Source: Hemileia vastatrix
Lineage: Eukaryota; Basidiomycota; Pucciniomycetes; Pucciniales; Zaghouaniaceae
Assembly: GCA_030280995.1 (NCBI GenBank)
Contig: JASXTE010000004.1
Span: 40,542,797-40,606,796, forward strand
Direction of reading: 5' to 3'
Length of the DNA stretch: 64,000 bases
Positions 1-11,596 of this stretch are shown piece by piece. Every line of letters starts with the position of its first letter. The first letter of the stretch is position 1. Made by a program: the position numbers and the translations under genes. The notes beneath the pieces were generated by a model. The model was not told where the DNA came from. It saw nothing but the letters and a program-made list of their open reading frames with translations, and made no database searches.

Positions 1-1173
1 CTATAATACTTTGAAAAGACTCATAATTAAAAAAATAAAAGATAGCAATATGTTTTCATAATTTCTGTTTCAATGAAGTTCTCTCATAGCTTCTTTACAC
101 TAAGCACTAATAATTAATAAATTGTTTTATTATAAGTTTAGAAAGAAGTATAATTTTTTTACCAGTGGATTTTAATCAATTTTTTTAAATTTTTATATGC
201 AAGAAGATGATTAAAATTAAATGAAAATATATTTTTGCTCTTTTTTTTGTTCTATTGAATATTCAACTACTAATAATTTTTGCAATATAAATTTATTCAA
301 TGTAATACATATATTATATTCTGAAACTTTTCATGATTTATTTCATCAAAATTGCATGTAAATATGGTTATTTGGTAGAGTAATCTCATGAGTTGAAATA
401 ATAAATCACTACTCAGTAAATTATTCATATGAAAAACTGAAATTCAAGCTAGATGTAAAAATTTAAAGATAATTAAAACAAAGTAGTACAAATTTATTTA
501 AACTTTAATTTTAGTGCTTGATTTTGCTCCAATGCTGTATTGTGGGATAATTTCAGTGTTAACTTGGGAATAAGCACCATATATTTAACAAATTGTTATC
601 ATTTTAAAAAATGTGCTTCATATAAAATTTTTGATTGTATTATTGTTCAAGAACTGAATTAAATAGGTAGAAGTGGTACTTATTCATCATTCTATCAGTT
701 TCAAATTCAAAAACTATTATATGATATTTATTTTTTAAAAAAGACACAATATGTACTTTAGATTATGCCCATGTAGCAAAGCAGCTGTAAAGGCAATCAT
801 AATTTGATTAAAAATAATATTATTCCATATTTAAAATGGATAGAAGAAATATTTCAATTCTATGGTGCTGAAAAATAAATTAAGTGAAATTTTTCAGGTA
901 CACTTTTTTAGTCTTTAGAATAAAAGTTTTGATAGGAGTAATTCACAACTGAACACTTACACACAATTCTAAAATTAAATATATGGGTTCAGGGTCTATC
1001 AATGATTTATTGGAATAATGATATTCATGCAGATTGGTAGATCTTATATGATGTTTCTATTCAATTTCTAAGTGTATGAAAAACAATCCCTTTGATATTC
1101 TATTTAAACAGAAGAATTTATAAATCTTCTTGAAATTGGCCTTATCACTAAGCGATTCTGGAATGATTATATT
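1..1173. other. AT-rich non-coding stretch
   Basis: Very A+T-rich sequence with many homopolymer runs and stop codons in all frames. No reading frame, RNA gene or element boundary could be supported. It resembles the interior of the CACTA-like element at 36704-40749 in composition, but no alignable similarity was seen by eye. Confidence 0.6.
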
Positions 1174-1434
1174 CACTATGCAATATAGGGGGTGGACTTG
1201 CTAGCAAGTCCCCAACCTGAACTCAGATGGAACTCAGATGGAACTCAGACTGAACTCATATTAAACCCATACTGAACTCTACTTGAACACCCACCTAAAA
1301 CTGTTCTGCTGAGTGGTGTTCATCCCTGATTGTATGGTTCCTTTGTCAATAGCTCAATGGGTGTTCAATCTGTGGTGAGTTTGGGTCCAAGGTTGCCAAC
1401 TCGCTAGCAAGTCTGCCCCCCATATTGTGTGGTG
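1174..1434. mobile_element. CACTA-like MITE (261 bp)
   Basis: The element starts CACTATGCAATATAGGGGG and ends with the inverted counterpart CCCCCCATATTGTGTGGTG, so the ends are CACTA...GGTG. It is flanked by the 3-bp repeat ATT (1171-1173 and 1435-1437). CACTA starts and 3-bp target duplications are the hallmarks of the CACTA/EnSpm (CMC) superfamily. Each terminal repeat holds a palindrome with a GCTAGC core (ACTTGCTAGCAAGT on the left). Next to it lie direct repeats of TGAACTCAGA type, as expected for subterminal transposase-binding repeats. It encodes no protein, so it would have to be mobilised by an autonomous relative. The same ends bound the large element at 36704-52227. Confidence 0.85.
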
Positions 1435-2690
1435 ATTGTTATAAAAATTAATTTAAATAGCAATATTTCAAATCTTCATTACATATTTAAAGCATAAAAT
1501 AAATATTAAAATTTGACTTTATATAGAAATATATATTGATTTAAAAGATATTTACTTATTTTTTTTTTTTACAAAACCACCAATTCCATCCTGTGAGGCC
1601 TCCCTTCAACTTACAAATATAAGTCTAAAAAATTAATATGATTCTCTGAAGACTCTATATGATGTGTACCTAAAGTAAATTTTTTTTTGAAGTACTTCAA
1701 ATCTAAGCAAAATAGCTGATACCTTTTTTATATAATATAGTTGTATGAAATTAATTTAAATTTGTTTTCTTAATCTGCCATATGAAAAGAACTCATATCA
1801 TAATAATATTTGATCAACTTAAAACTATTTTAAATATGATATTTTATCAAAATGATTCTTAATTTTTACTTATTTTCACAACTTCAAAGTATTTAATAAA
1901 ATTTTTTTTGATATAAAAAATATAATTATTTTTATACTTAAAAATACTTAATAAAAATTCTAAAAAAGTATAAATTTTTTCTTGGATTAACTTAGCTTGA
2001 ACCACACTTGGAAACAGGATTGCATTGAAAGTTCAACCTGAGTTCCACCAAAAACATGATAAATATTTTTTTTGAAAAAGTATATAGTCATTGCAATGAA
2101 TAAAATTAGTAAAAGAAAGGACTCAGAAATTTTTTTCTGTTACTGAATAGATTATTGTAAATCTATTGAGGCAGATAAATTATAAAAGTTCCTTAAATTT
2201 GCAGTTATTACAGTCAATTATCCAGTTATATATAGTAATCACAAGACAAGAAATGAAGCTAAATGTTTATATATGTAGATATATCTTTTATTCAAACTTT
2301 ACTTGAATTATTTAATTTAATTCAAAGATATTTTTAATTTAACAAACATATTTTACTATTATATTTAAAAATAAATACAATAAACTCATAATATACAACA
2401 GTTCAATTGTTTAAAAGTTCTTTAAATGTTTTGTTTTAGTTTTCAACTATTTGCTAAAATTTTCATATTATATTATTTATTTATATCATTTATACTTATC
2501 AGAAGCATACTGTCAATTCTTTTGTAAAAAAGCAAAATAGTATTTTGTTACCAATTATTTTATTATATTACTTTCTTAGTCTTAAAGTGCATTTTAAATA
2601 AAAATTAGTAAAAAAAGATGTATAAACTATAGGTTTAAGTTCAAAAATATCAATAAAAGATAATCATCAATCATTTTCCATATTGGCAGA
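1435..2690. other. AT-rich non-coding stretch
   Basis: A+T-rich, no supported reading frame. A slightly richer patch around 1988-2050 contains GTTCAACCTGAGTTCC, reminiscent of CACTA subterminal repeats, but no element ends could be drawn. Confidence 0.5.
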
Positions 2691-3480
2691 ATAGAGCTGT
2701 AGATTGAGGGGGTAAACTCTGATGTTTTCCCAAAGAATAGAGTACACTCTCCATTTTTTGCTACCTCAATCGACAACCTCTCAATCTCTTCACACAACTT
2801 TTTCTACCTTGTCATTTCTGTTAATTCTATTACCACACCTCACACTTTTATTTCCCTCCTGGTACATTTTCTACACCCTCTAAGCTTCAAAATCCAAGTT
2901 TAAGCCCTCCTCAATACTCCCCTTCACTCTATTTTCAATTTTAACACAACTCCTCTCCTTTTTCTACCATCCTCATTCCTCACCACTCCTTTCTTGCCTC
3001 TCCCTCCCCTACCCCACCCCTTTCAACCATACCCTATATATTTTTGCCTCAACTCCACCCCACAATTTTTATAACTAATTAAAATGCTTTTGCTTTCCAC
3101 CCCCATTTTTTCACTCTTCACCCCAGACATTCTCCACCCCACCCCAATCCACCCTTTCAATTTTCATCCAACCCCTATTGCTTTCCAAATCACCCCCTTT
3201 TCTGCCTATAGAGTAAAAGGGGTTAGAAGGGGAGAAAAAGTAGTGATATCAAGAAAGTTGGGGTGGAAAGTGGTGAAGAGCGGAATAAATATGGTTTTAA
3301 GGGGAGCAGAATAAGTGAGGAGGGGTGTAATAGGATTATTAGGGGTGGAGAAGGGGGAATAAGGGTTTGGGATTGGACAGTTCTTGGTAGACTTGAATAA
3401 AATGTAAGAGGGAGAAAATTTTAGATGGGAGAAGAATTAAATTTGAAGTTTGAGGGAGGAAAGTACTTGTAAGGAAAATT
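2691..3480. repeat. Pyrimidine block followed by purine block, with end hairpin
   Basis: From about 2750 to 3205 the plus strand is strongly C+T-rich (CACCCC, CCTCTC, TTTCTCC runs). From about 3210 to 3475 it switches abruptly to G+A-rich (GGGGAGAAAAAG, GAGGAGGGGTG). The two halves could pair imperfectly into a long foldback. Near the left end at 2713-2740 lies an imperfect hairpin (ACTCT...TTTTCCCAAAG...AGAGT). A second copy of this arrangement lies inverted at 37550-38157. Small open frames across it (for example 3084-3314) have simple-sequence composition and are not believed to be genes. Confidence 0.6.
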
Positions 3481-4123
3481 TTTAAACAATGTAAGCACAA
3501 AAATTATATAATATATTTTGAGACTTTGAAATCATAATGGCATGAAACATCCCAAAAAAAACTCAAAAACATTTTTCAATATTTATTAACCATAGATTCT
3601 ATTCTCATAAAAATTGGATTTATATTCTTTTGATATAATAAAGATCATGATAAGTTATATTTTTAATAGAATTGGGCCCATTTTCTGCTTTAACTTATAT
3701 AAATATGGGATGTAAATCAATCTTACAAATTGGTCTATTTACTAAATTTAATTTTAAATTATTTTAAAGAGTGTTTCAACTTCTACAAATTTTTTGAAAA
3801 TGGATAAATAAATAATAATATTGATTGATATAATGACAAAAGGCGTTAATTTCTCAATTTTTACTGATAAAAATTTAATGAAATATAGAAATTCAATAAA
3901 TATTTTTTAATGAATAATTTCTTAGAATATTGGATGCTTTATCTATATATTCATAGGGTGTTGTGTGGGTGATCCAATCAAATAAGAAATGAACACAAAA
4001 GCTTTTGTGACTTGACTGTAAATGGCATGTTTAAAAAAAAGTGGAGTATACAGTTGAGTTTTGGTTACTGAAAACAAAAATGTGAGGAATGAATATTATG
4101 TTTAAATGATAAATTAAAAAAGA
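3481..4123. other. AT-rich flank left of copia element
   Basis: A+T-rich sequence with no supported gene. Its last five bases (AAAGA, 4119-4123) are the target-site duplication of the copia element that starts at 4124. Confidence 0.6.
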
Positions 4124-4223
4124 TGTTAGGTCTCAAATATGCTGCAGCTCATATTATATAATGACCGTATACTACATGCAACAAGAACCATTGAATAAGA
4201 ACTATTACAACCATTAGCCAATA
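4124..4223 (+). repeat. 5' LTR of copia element (100 bp)
   Basis: It matches 10938-11037 over its full length with scattered substitutions, including CTGCAGCTCATA, TATATAATGAC and ATAGCCAATA-type blocks. At 100 bp it is very short for an LTR. Confidence 0.9.
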
Positions 4224-4235
4224 GGTTATGGACTC
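4224..4235 (+). promoter_or_regulatory. Primer-binding site, half-tRNA-iMet type
   Basis: The sequence GGTTATGGACTC follows the LTR with no gap. The related elements here have GGTTATGGCCCC (minus strand from 27865) and GGTTACGGGCCT (32972). GGTTATGGGCCC is complementary to the anticodon region of initiator tRNA-Met, as in the Drosophila copia element, which is primed by a 5' half-tRNA. The assignment rests on that family knowledge plus the exact position next to each LTR. Confidence 0.75.
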
Positions 4236-4502
4236 ATGCGGTTAAATTTCTTTTTCCTTTTCCTTCCTTTTCTCCAAATATCTCTGACTCATAGTCTTTT
4301 TAACTAGCACAGGCTAATAAAACTAATGGTCTTGTCAACCTACACACCCAATTTTCACATTTTAATTATATTTTTTTATCTCTTTTAATCTTTTTCTGTT
4401 TCATCCTCCAATAAGTTATTTTGCACCTTTTATTCTTTATTCTAGTTTTGCATCTTTTATTCTCCTTTGTTTATCTCCTTTTTCCTTACTTTCCTCTTTC
4501 AT

Positions 4503-4703
4503 TAGGGGGTATCAAAGTTAGAAATTTGTAATTATTTAAAAGGCATTTCACAACACAAAATAAAAGGCACAAACTTGACATTAACTCTCAATAAAAAGGT
4601 GTTTTGGGGCACAATATGTCATATTTTAAAAAGTAGCCATGGTTGATTTGGTGGAAAAAAGAGGTATTTTGAAATGGAAGAATTCTAACTTTGATACCCC
4701 CTA
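4503..4703. mobile_element. TA-flanked MITE, copy 1 (about 200 bp)
   Basis: It has perfect 19-bp inverted ends, GGGGGTATCAAAGTTAGAA and its complement, each preceded or followed by TA, as expected for Tc1/mariner-type insertion. It is A+T-rich inside and non-coding. Two further copies with the same internal blocks (GGTGTTTTGGGGCACAATAT and TTGATTTGGTGGAAAAAA types) lie at 28342-28544 and 55751-55952. It sits in the copia leader. Confidence 0.85.
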
Positions 4704-5039
4704 TTGTCTTGGTCATATTATTTTTAAAAAAACTTAAATAAATAAATCACATAATAATTATTAGCAATTATATTGATTCCCTATCCAGGTTTTGAAGTGA
4801 GGTTATTGGCCCAATCTCTCCAAAAGCAAACTTTATAAAAAAATATATAATTAATAAAAAAAAGTAACTGTGAAAGTGTTAGTAGCTGACCTATCAAAAA
4901 TGTCTTTTTTCTCCTTCTATTCCTTTACACCTTGTATTATTATATCCTTTTTCCTTTCTCTTTCTTTTTCTCTCTATTTTTTATTTCTTTTTCCTTTTTT
5001 CTTTTCCTTTTCTCCCTTTTTTCAAATATCACAATGCTT
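4704..5039. other. Copia leader region
   Basis: A+T- and pyrimidine-rich leader between the primer-binding site and the first gag-like sequence. The open frame at 4870-5199 is mostly T/C simple sequence and is not supported as a gene, although its last third may overlap the gag start. Confidence 0.4.
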
Positions 5040-8000
5040 TGAGAAAACAACACACCAGCTACTGGACCAACTATTCCTCTTTCTCAAGAAACACAACCCA
5101 ACCAAAATCACACACCACAATATTAACCTAAAGCTCAACCACAACCTCTACATCAAGATAAACTACATTGCAATGAATATTCAGATGAACATGAAGTAGA
5201 TTCTGACAATGAAGAACTAGCTACAAGAACCCTAATAAATCTTTAAGAAGATAGCTATATTAGAGAAAGCATCATCAAAGTCAGAATGATACTGAAAGAC
5301 GGGCCATATATCCTGAAAGACAATGGCTCAGGCCACTGAATTTGGTATAAAAAGCTATGAATAATAATTTTTGATTTTAAAGGTAAACCTAACTTTTTAG
5401 AGAGAAGTAGAGCATCAAAAGCATCATTAAAAGAATGCATAGGTTGAGAGATACTAGTAAACTGAGTCAGCTCCAGAATCTGAGATCAAATAGGTGATGT
5501 GCAACCTAGAACACATGCATTCAGGAATATAAAAAGCCTTTTAAATGTCATTTCTAGAGCTGCACAAATGAATTTGGTTGAAAACTAGTCAATATGAATT
5601 TGAAAGAATACAACAACACAATATCATTAATGGAAAAAATAAGAGAAACTATAGTGGATATCCATGAAACAGGAGTTTGAGAAAAAGATATCATATGCTG
5701 CTTGTTTCAACAAATTCTACACAAAAAACCTCATTTCAGTTCAGAAGTGTTGAAAGAAACCAAAACAATAACTAAAACAGAAAACAAAAGTATCAATGTT
5801 GTATCTCTAAAAAGGTAAATGGCCAATACCTGAGATAGATTGAAACACAAAGATGAAGTAGAAAAAAGAAAGGCTCAATATCACTGCCACTGAAAACATG
5901 ATGAACATACCCTCACCAAATTATGATCACCCATTGAAAAAATTCAATAACACAAAAAAATTTAAATAAATGATGTCCAAGATAGCACACTCTTGCAAGA
6001 TATGGCCTAAGAAGCAACTACTCATTGTCCTTTAATTTGTTACTACTGTAACTTGGGAGGCCAAATTCAACCATAATGTTCAAAACAACAAGTCTTTCAG
6101 CGTAACTACATCATCAAATTCTCACCAAATTTGAAAATCAACTACCCAATGATAATAACACCCTCCAAAGTGCAATTAAATTTAATCCCACCAAATTCAA
6201 AAGTTTGTCAAAATACACAATCAAAAAATACAAATCATACTCAACATAACATAAAAAACAAATGGATTCATAGAGGCCAAAATACCTGCAAAGGAACAAT
6301 ATTTTGCACAATCCAAGTAGTAACAACACTCAAAAATAAGAAGCCAAAATCATTGAACTCGCAGATGAATCCCCTGAAGCTTCAGAAGCTTATTTTGAGT
6401 GTATCACTTTGAGTGAAACTAACACTCTTACATCTCCAATGTTTGTTACTGGAGCCACACATCATCTATCAGGTAACATCAATGAGTTAGTGGATTTCAC
6501 CCTATGAAACACACCAATTTCCCTGAAAGCTGAAACCAGTGGTACCTCTCCTCTCATTACAGGCAAGGGAACAATCCACTTCCATGGACTGAATGGGAAA
6601 ATCATCAATATCAGACCAGTATACTACTGCAAAGACACAAGAATACACTCATTTTACCTGTTTCTCTTATTAAAAGCAAGACTGAATTTTCTCTTGTGAA
6701 CATGAATGATTTCTTAATTAGATACTAAAACAAACCAATTCTATCAGCCATGTTCATCAACTTAAAATGGACTTTTAGCTGTCCCATTACTGATACCTTA
6801 TTAAATACTAGTCATCATGTACCTAGAAAAATTTTATCTGAAATACAAACCAATGAAATTAAACCTATCTCCTTTAAACTTAACTTACATGTGAAAATTC
6901 CCATCCTGAGAGTAAGAAGTAAAAACAAAGAAATACTACACAAATGGCATTGACTACTTGGACATGCTAGTCTATGACAGATAAGAGAACTAATAAACAA
7001 TAAAATGGGACTAGGCTTACCTGACTCACTTCCATCAGGCAACATAATATGCAACTCTTGTGAAATGTGATAGAGTAGACAGCAATGTTTCTTAGAAACT
7101 ATGGGAAGAAACACAAATCCACTGGAGATTTTAACAACAGACCTGATAGGACCATTTGAAGAAGAGTCAATTTATGGTGGATTATATTTCTTAAAAATAC
7201 AAGATATAGCACCCTCTTACAGAGAATGTTATGTAATCAAACAAAAATCCAAAGCTACAATTTTTATTATTGACATCATCAAAATATTAGAGCTCCAAAC
7301 TTCTAAAAAGGTAAGAATTTTATGTTCTGAAAATGTTGGAGAATTTAACAACGAACATATGGAAAGTTGCATAGCTGAAAATGGTATTGTACATCAAAAT
7401 TCACCCCCATACTTTCACCAAGAAAATAGAAATATAGAACAATGCAACAAAACTTTAACTGAGATGGGGTATAAAATTCTGTTTTTCAGAAATCTTGGAA
7501 AAAGTTCTGGAGTTTTTCATTCAAGTGGGCATCCTTTTTACTCAATTGTATTCCCAAGAAAATATCCTCCAACATGACTCCCTATGAAAAGCTTTTTCAG
7601 ATAAAAACTCAGCTAGATATAATTAAATGATTTGGGGAAACTGCCTATGTCCACATACCAGTGGAAAAGTGGAAGAAACTATATGACAGAGCTAAAAAGT
7701 GCATACTTATAGGCTATCCTTCAGGGATGAGAGGATAGATCTTCTGGGACCCAGAAGATAAAAAGTCTCTAGTTTCTGCCTGGGCATCTTTTGAAGAAGG
7801 TATGACAAAGTCATAAAAGATGAACCTAGATTTTATTACAAACACAGTTGAGCATACACATGAGTCAAAACTAATACTGGATGATTTTCATAGAGAAGAG
7901 GTGATAAGAGATCAAGAAAAACTTATTAAAGACATAATCAAAAACTGTGAATTTTTGGTCACAAATGTGCCAAAATCCTATAAAGGCTATCAAATATAAA

Positions 8001-9424
8001 GAGAAAGAACAATGGGAAAAATCTTGTCAAAATGAAATTGAAAATTTAACAAATATGCTGGTATAGACAAGAGAGACACCACCAGAGGGAGCATGTATTC
8101 TGGATGCAAGATGGGTTTTCACCAAAAAAAATGGACATTTCCACAGGAGTAACAATACCAAAATCCAGATATGTAGCAAAAGGCTTCAAACAAGTTAAAG
8201 GTGTTTATTAAATCTAATTTTGCCCCAACAGTTTCTTTCACTTCTCAAAGAATAATTTTGACAAGTGCTTCCATGTACAACTGGCCAGTACTTGCTTTCC
8301 ATGTGATGGAAGCATATTTACACAGTCCAATTGATGAAGAAGTATGGGTTAGAGATCCACCTGGTTTTGATAAGATAAAAAAGCTTACAAACTGAAGAAG
8401 GCACTATATGGTACCTTTCAAGCAGAAAGATGCTGGTGGAAATATTTTGGACATCAACTAAAAAATATTGGATATGAAATTTCATTCTATGGTAACAGTG
8501 TATACTTCTTAAAAAAACATGAATTATTCAATGCTTTGAGTGCACATTAATGACAGCATTGTAATAGCCAAAAACACAGATTCACTGAAAACCCTAGAAC
8601 ATGATCTAAAATAAATTTTGATCATCAAATGGAAAGATAATCTGAACACCATAGTGGACTTGAAAGTGGAGAGAACACAACAAGGCTTTATTCTAAGTCA
8701 AGATGTGTTAATTCAAAAAATTCTTAAGAAAAATCACATAACTGGTATTAAACTCCATCAACCTCTCCCTAAAAATATTGATATCTCCTCATCACAAAAC
8801 TCAACTTCACCAATATGGCCCACAGATTATTTATCAATCATAGGATAACTAGGCTACATTACAACAGCTACTTTCCCAGACATCAGCTATAAAGTAAATC
8901 AACTAGCACATCATGCCAAATCACCAACACTGGAACACTGGCAGGAATTAAATCATCTACTAGGCAACCTCAAATACACAAAATACAAAAAACTACATCT
9001 ATTCCCTAAAAAAACAAGTGAAAAAGTGGAACTAGTTGTTTTCTCAGATGCAAACTAGGGTGGGGAGCTTTCCAGATTAATTGGGGGTATGGTCATTAAA
9101 ATGGAACAAAGTTTAGTCTTCTGCTCATCCAAAAGGATGCCTTTGGTATCCACATCAACATTTAATGCTGAATACATGGCGCTAAGCGCAGATACAAGGA
9201 TGGGGCTGTGGATTCAAGATATTTTATATGATCTAATCAATTTCTCCAATTTTTTCACATTAAAATGTGATAACCAGGAATTGATAAAAGTCTCAAATGA
9301 TGAAGCTTCCAACAAAAGAGAAAGACACAGGGATAGAGATTTCTTTTTTTTCAATGATAAGCTTCACAAAGGAGGGAAACAATTGAATGGACACCAACAA
9401 ATGAACAATTGGCTGACATTATGA
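5040..9424 (+). pseudogene. Copia gag-pol polyprotein, broken
   Basis: Remnants of a copia polyprotein read through many stops and frameshifts. A gag-like stretch runs to about 6100 with a damaged zinc knuckle (CYYC near 6040). Protease: VTGATHHLSG at about 6440, where the catalytic Asp of the usual DSGATHH motif is gone. Integrase: LTTDLIGPF (about 7134) and SENVGEFNN (about 7330, usual SDNGGEF), with the tail near 7440. The FWD-type linker follows at about 7740. Reverse transcriptase: YVAKGFKQ (8170), AYLHSPIDEEVWVRDPPGF (8310), and INDS (about 8550) in place of the catalytic VDD box. RNase H: SDAN (9045), FNAEYMALSA (9160) and KCDNQ (9265). Several catalytic residues are lost and no functional product is expected. 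Domain order and motifs make the copia call firm. Confidence 0.85.
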
Positions 9425-9463
9425 CAAAAACAATGAAAAAACAAGGAGAAAAAAAGTAGTTAG

Positions 9464-10563
9464 CCCACAGACATACCAGTTACATTTTTTACCTATGCAT
9501 GAAATTGTATTCAACTTTAATTAATTAAATGATTTATGTCAGAATATGTATGGTAGCAGTATCAGTGTCTTCATCTGGAGTGAACTGGAATTAATTGAGG
9601 CACTGGTAGGAGGCACATTTATCAAGGCAAAAACTTGGGGATCACTATTAATTCTGGGAAATTTACAAGATATTGATTACTGCTAGTAAAGAATCAGGAA
9701 TAGCCCATTCCCTATGGTAGCAGTATAAGTGTCTTTGTCCAGAGTTAACCAGAGTTAACATGTCTGCTGTACAATAATTTTATATATGTTAGGGTTATTT
9801 ACATAATATCTAATCACTAAGTACTATCCATTATGTATATAGCAATATGGACTTATTGCAATCTATTAAGTAGCCAAATCACCATATTTACAGTGTTAAA
9901 TTGTGATGAAGCTCAAATTTGAATACAATTTTATGCATAGGGAAAAAATAGGTGAGAAGTAAGGACACAGGGTAATTATTAGTATTTTAGTTTGGGGACA
10001 GACTTGGGCTCCACTATCAATTCAATTTTTTTTTTGGACTGCAACCTCTGTACTACCTTCCAAATTCCCATCAAAATCAGGTAACCAAGTGGTCTATTTT
10101 GCAGATGAGCTTCAGTTAGTGTTAGATTTCCTTCACTATCTCATTCCTTTAAGGTTAGAATTAGTTTAAGATTATTTTTTATTATCTTTGAAGTTAGAGG
10201 TATCACTCTGGTATCTAGTTAAGATGAAATGGCCGGATGAGACTAAAAAAAATAAAGACACTCTCCAAAACTGTCAAAAAGGTATTTGCTTTAAAGCCTC
10301 CCTAAATAATCATCTTTGCTCATCAGCCTGTGTAAAGACAGAAAATGGAATTTTCATTTGAATTTTCAGATTCAAAGCTCCGCTGAAAAGTTGATCACTT
10401 AGATAACAGAATTTGATGGGAATCTGGGAGGTAGTATACACGTTGCAGTTAAAAAATAAATTGAATTTATAGTGGTGCCCAAGTCTGTTCCCGAACCAAA
10501 ATATTAATTATTACCCTGTGTCCTTACTGCTCACCAAAAAATATAACTGGTATTTCTGTGGGA
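9464..10563. mobile_element. Inverted-repeat element interrupted by a second element
   Basis: About 50 bp at 9464-9515 (CCCACAGACATACCAGTTAC then ATTTTTTACCTATGCAT) are repeated in inverted form at 9918-9950 plus 10544-10563. The right arm is split by the 585-bp element at 9951-10535. Without that insert the outer unit is about 510 bp. Inside are two direct repeats starting TATGGTAGCAGTAT (9549 and 9714). No target duplication was clear, so the class is unknown. It lies just after the RNase H remnant of the copia element. Confidence 0.6.
9951..10535. mobile_element. Long-TIR element with 8-bp TSD (585 bp)
   Basis: The ends are inverted repeats of roughly 150 bp, starting GGTGAGAAGTAAGGACACAG on the left and ending CTGTGTCCTTACTGCTCACC on the right. 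It is flanked by the exact 8-bp direct repeat AAAAAATA (9943-9950 and 10536-10543). Long TIRs with 8-11 bp duplications fit Mutator-like elements; 8 bp also fits hAT, though hAT TIRs are usually short. It is non-coding. It interrupts the arm of the inverted-repeat element around it, so it is the younger of the two. Confidence 0.8.
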
Positions 10564-10608
10564 AAACTTTTTTTTTGCCATGAAACAAACACACAAAAAA
10601 TATAGTTA

Positions 10609-10821
10609 CACCAGAGAAAAAACATTGGCACCTGATAGCAGGTGCCAATCCCTACCTTTAACTTAACTCAATTTAAGCTCAGCTGTAATTTTTCTGGAAA
10701 GACTGCGCACTGGAAAATGAGCACACTAGCTTAAAAAATATCAAATCAAATTCACTCCTAAATTAAAACTGAATATAGGGATAGGCACCTGCTAGCAGGT
10801 TCCACTTGATTTTTTGCGGTG
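10609..10821. mobile_element. CACTA-like MITE, second subfamily (213 bp)
   Basis: The ends are CACCAGAGAAAAAAC... and ...GATTTTTTGCGGTG, inverted copies of each other, and each TIR carries a palindrome (GGCACCTGATAGCAGGTGCC; ACCTGCTAGCAGGT). It is flanked by TTA on both sides (10606-10608, 10822-10824). The CACC...GGTG ends, the 3-bp duplication and a palindrome with GCTAGC-type core match the design of the element at 1174-1434, although the palindrome arms differ (ACCTG versus ACTTG). Non-coding. Confidence 0.8.
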
Positions 10822-10937
10822 TTATCTTCTAGAAATATTTTAATTTTTTCCTTCCTTCCTCTTATTTACCTATTGCATCTTATTAGTTGCTCCTTATCAT
10901 GTATTAGTAGTATTAGCATCTAAGTCAAGGGAGTGGG

Positions 10938-11037
10938 TGCTAAGTCTCAACTACACTGCAGCTCATACTATATAATGACTATATACTACATGTAATAAGA
11001 TTCAATGAGTAAGAACTATTACAAACAATAGCCAATA
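10938..11037 (+). repeat. 3' LTR of copia element (100 bp)
   Basis: Partner of 4124-4223, same length. It is preceded by the polypurine tract AAGGGAGTGGG and followed by the target duplication AAAGA. Confidence 0.9.
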
Positions 11038-11480
11038 AAAGATACTGCATATGAGGGATGAATGAGGAATTTCATTAGCAATTGTCCAAATTAAAATGCA
11101 AATAGATACTGAATATTTATTGGAATGGGGCAGATTCTCTTAGAGGACTTTGTTTACCTTGGTGGAAGAGAAAAAAAATATTTTTTGAAAGAAGTTTGAT
11201 GGACAGGTTGGAACATGCATTGGCACAATGACAAGTGTTTTGTGTCATGTATTGACATTTTTTATGTTGGTTTTAGAAGCCTCTTGACTACAATGTACAG
11301 CTATTTGGAGAAAGCTTTCTGTGTTTTTGCCTTCCACTCCCTTCCAAAAACATGAGTTTAAACCGCTTTTAGCGTGGGATGAGGGGCAAAAAAAGAGCAA
11401 GGTTCTCCCAAATAGCTGTACCAGAATTAAATACACGTCATGCACATAAAACACCCCTAAAAATAAACAGGGGTCAATTA
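11038..11480. other. Spacer between two copia elements
   Basis: Unique-looking sequence without a supported gene. A short minus-strand frame at 11245-11454 has no recognisable motif. The last bases (AATTA, 11476-11480) look like the target duplication of the next copia element. Confidence 0.5.
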
Positions 11481-11596
11481 TGTTGGGACTGCAAGTGGTA
11501 GACTAAATGTTTGTTTGATATCAATATCAATAATGAATTACTCTGGAGACACTTAGACTATATACATATGGATGTGGTGCAGTTGAGTACTCAACA
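11481..11596 (-). repeat. 3' LTR of minus-strand copia (116 bp)
   Basis: It runs from TGTTGGGACTGCAAG to GAGTACTCAACA. It is the uninterrupted counterpart of 27866-28302 and supplies the empty site for the retroposed insert there, because it reads straight through ACTTAGACTATATACATATG. Confidence 0.9.

Larger units (their letters stand above)
4124..11037 (+). mobile_element. Ty1/copia element with 100-bp LTRs (decayed)
   Basis: The two ends are 100-bp direct repeats (4124-4223 and 10938-11037) beginning TGTTAGGTCTC / TGCTAAGTCTC and ending AGCCAATA. They are flanked by the 5-bp duplication AAAGA (4119-4123 and 11038-11042). Directly after the left LTR comes GGTTATGG, a primer-binding site of the half-tRNA-iMet type. 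Directly before the right LTR comes a purine tract, AAGGGAGTGGG. Between them lie remnants of gag, protease, integrase, reverse transcriptase and RNase H in that order, which defines copia. The element has taken several later insertions (4503-4703, 9464-10563, 9951-10535, 10609-10821). All frames are broken, so it is a dead, fairly old copy. Confidence 0.9.

Noticed and set aside
4870..5199. Secreted or membrane protein gene
   Set aside because: The hydrophobic stretch is pyrimidine simple sequence (TTTCTTTTTCC) in a copia leader; no gene structure.
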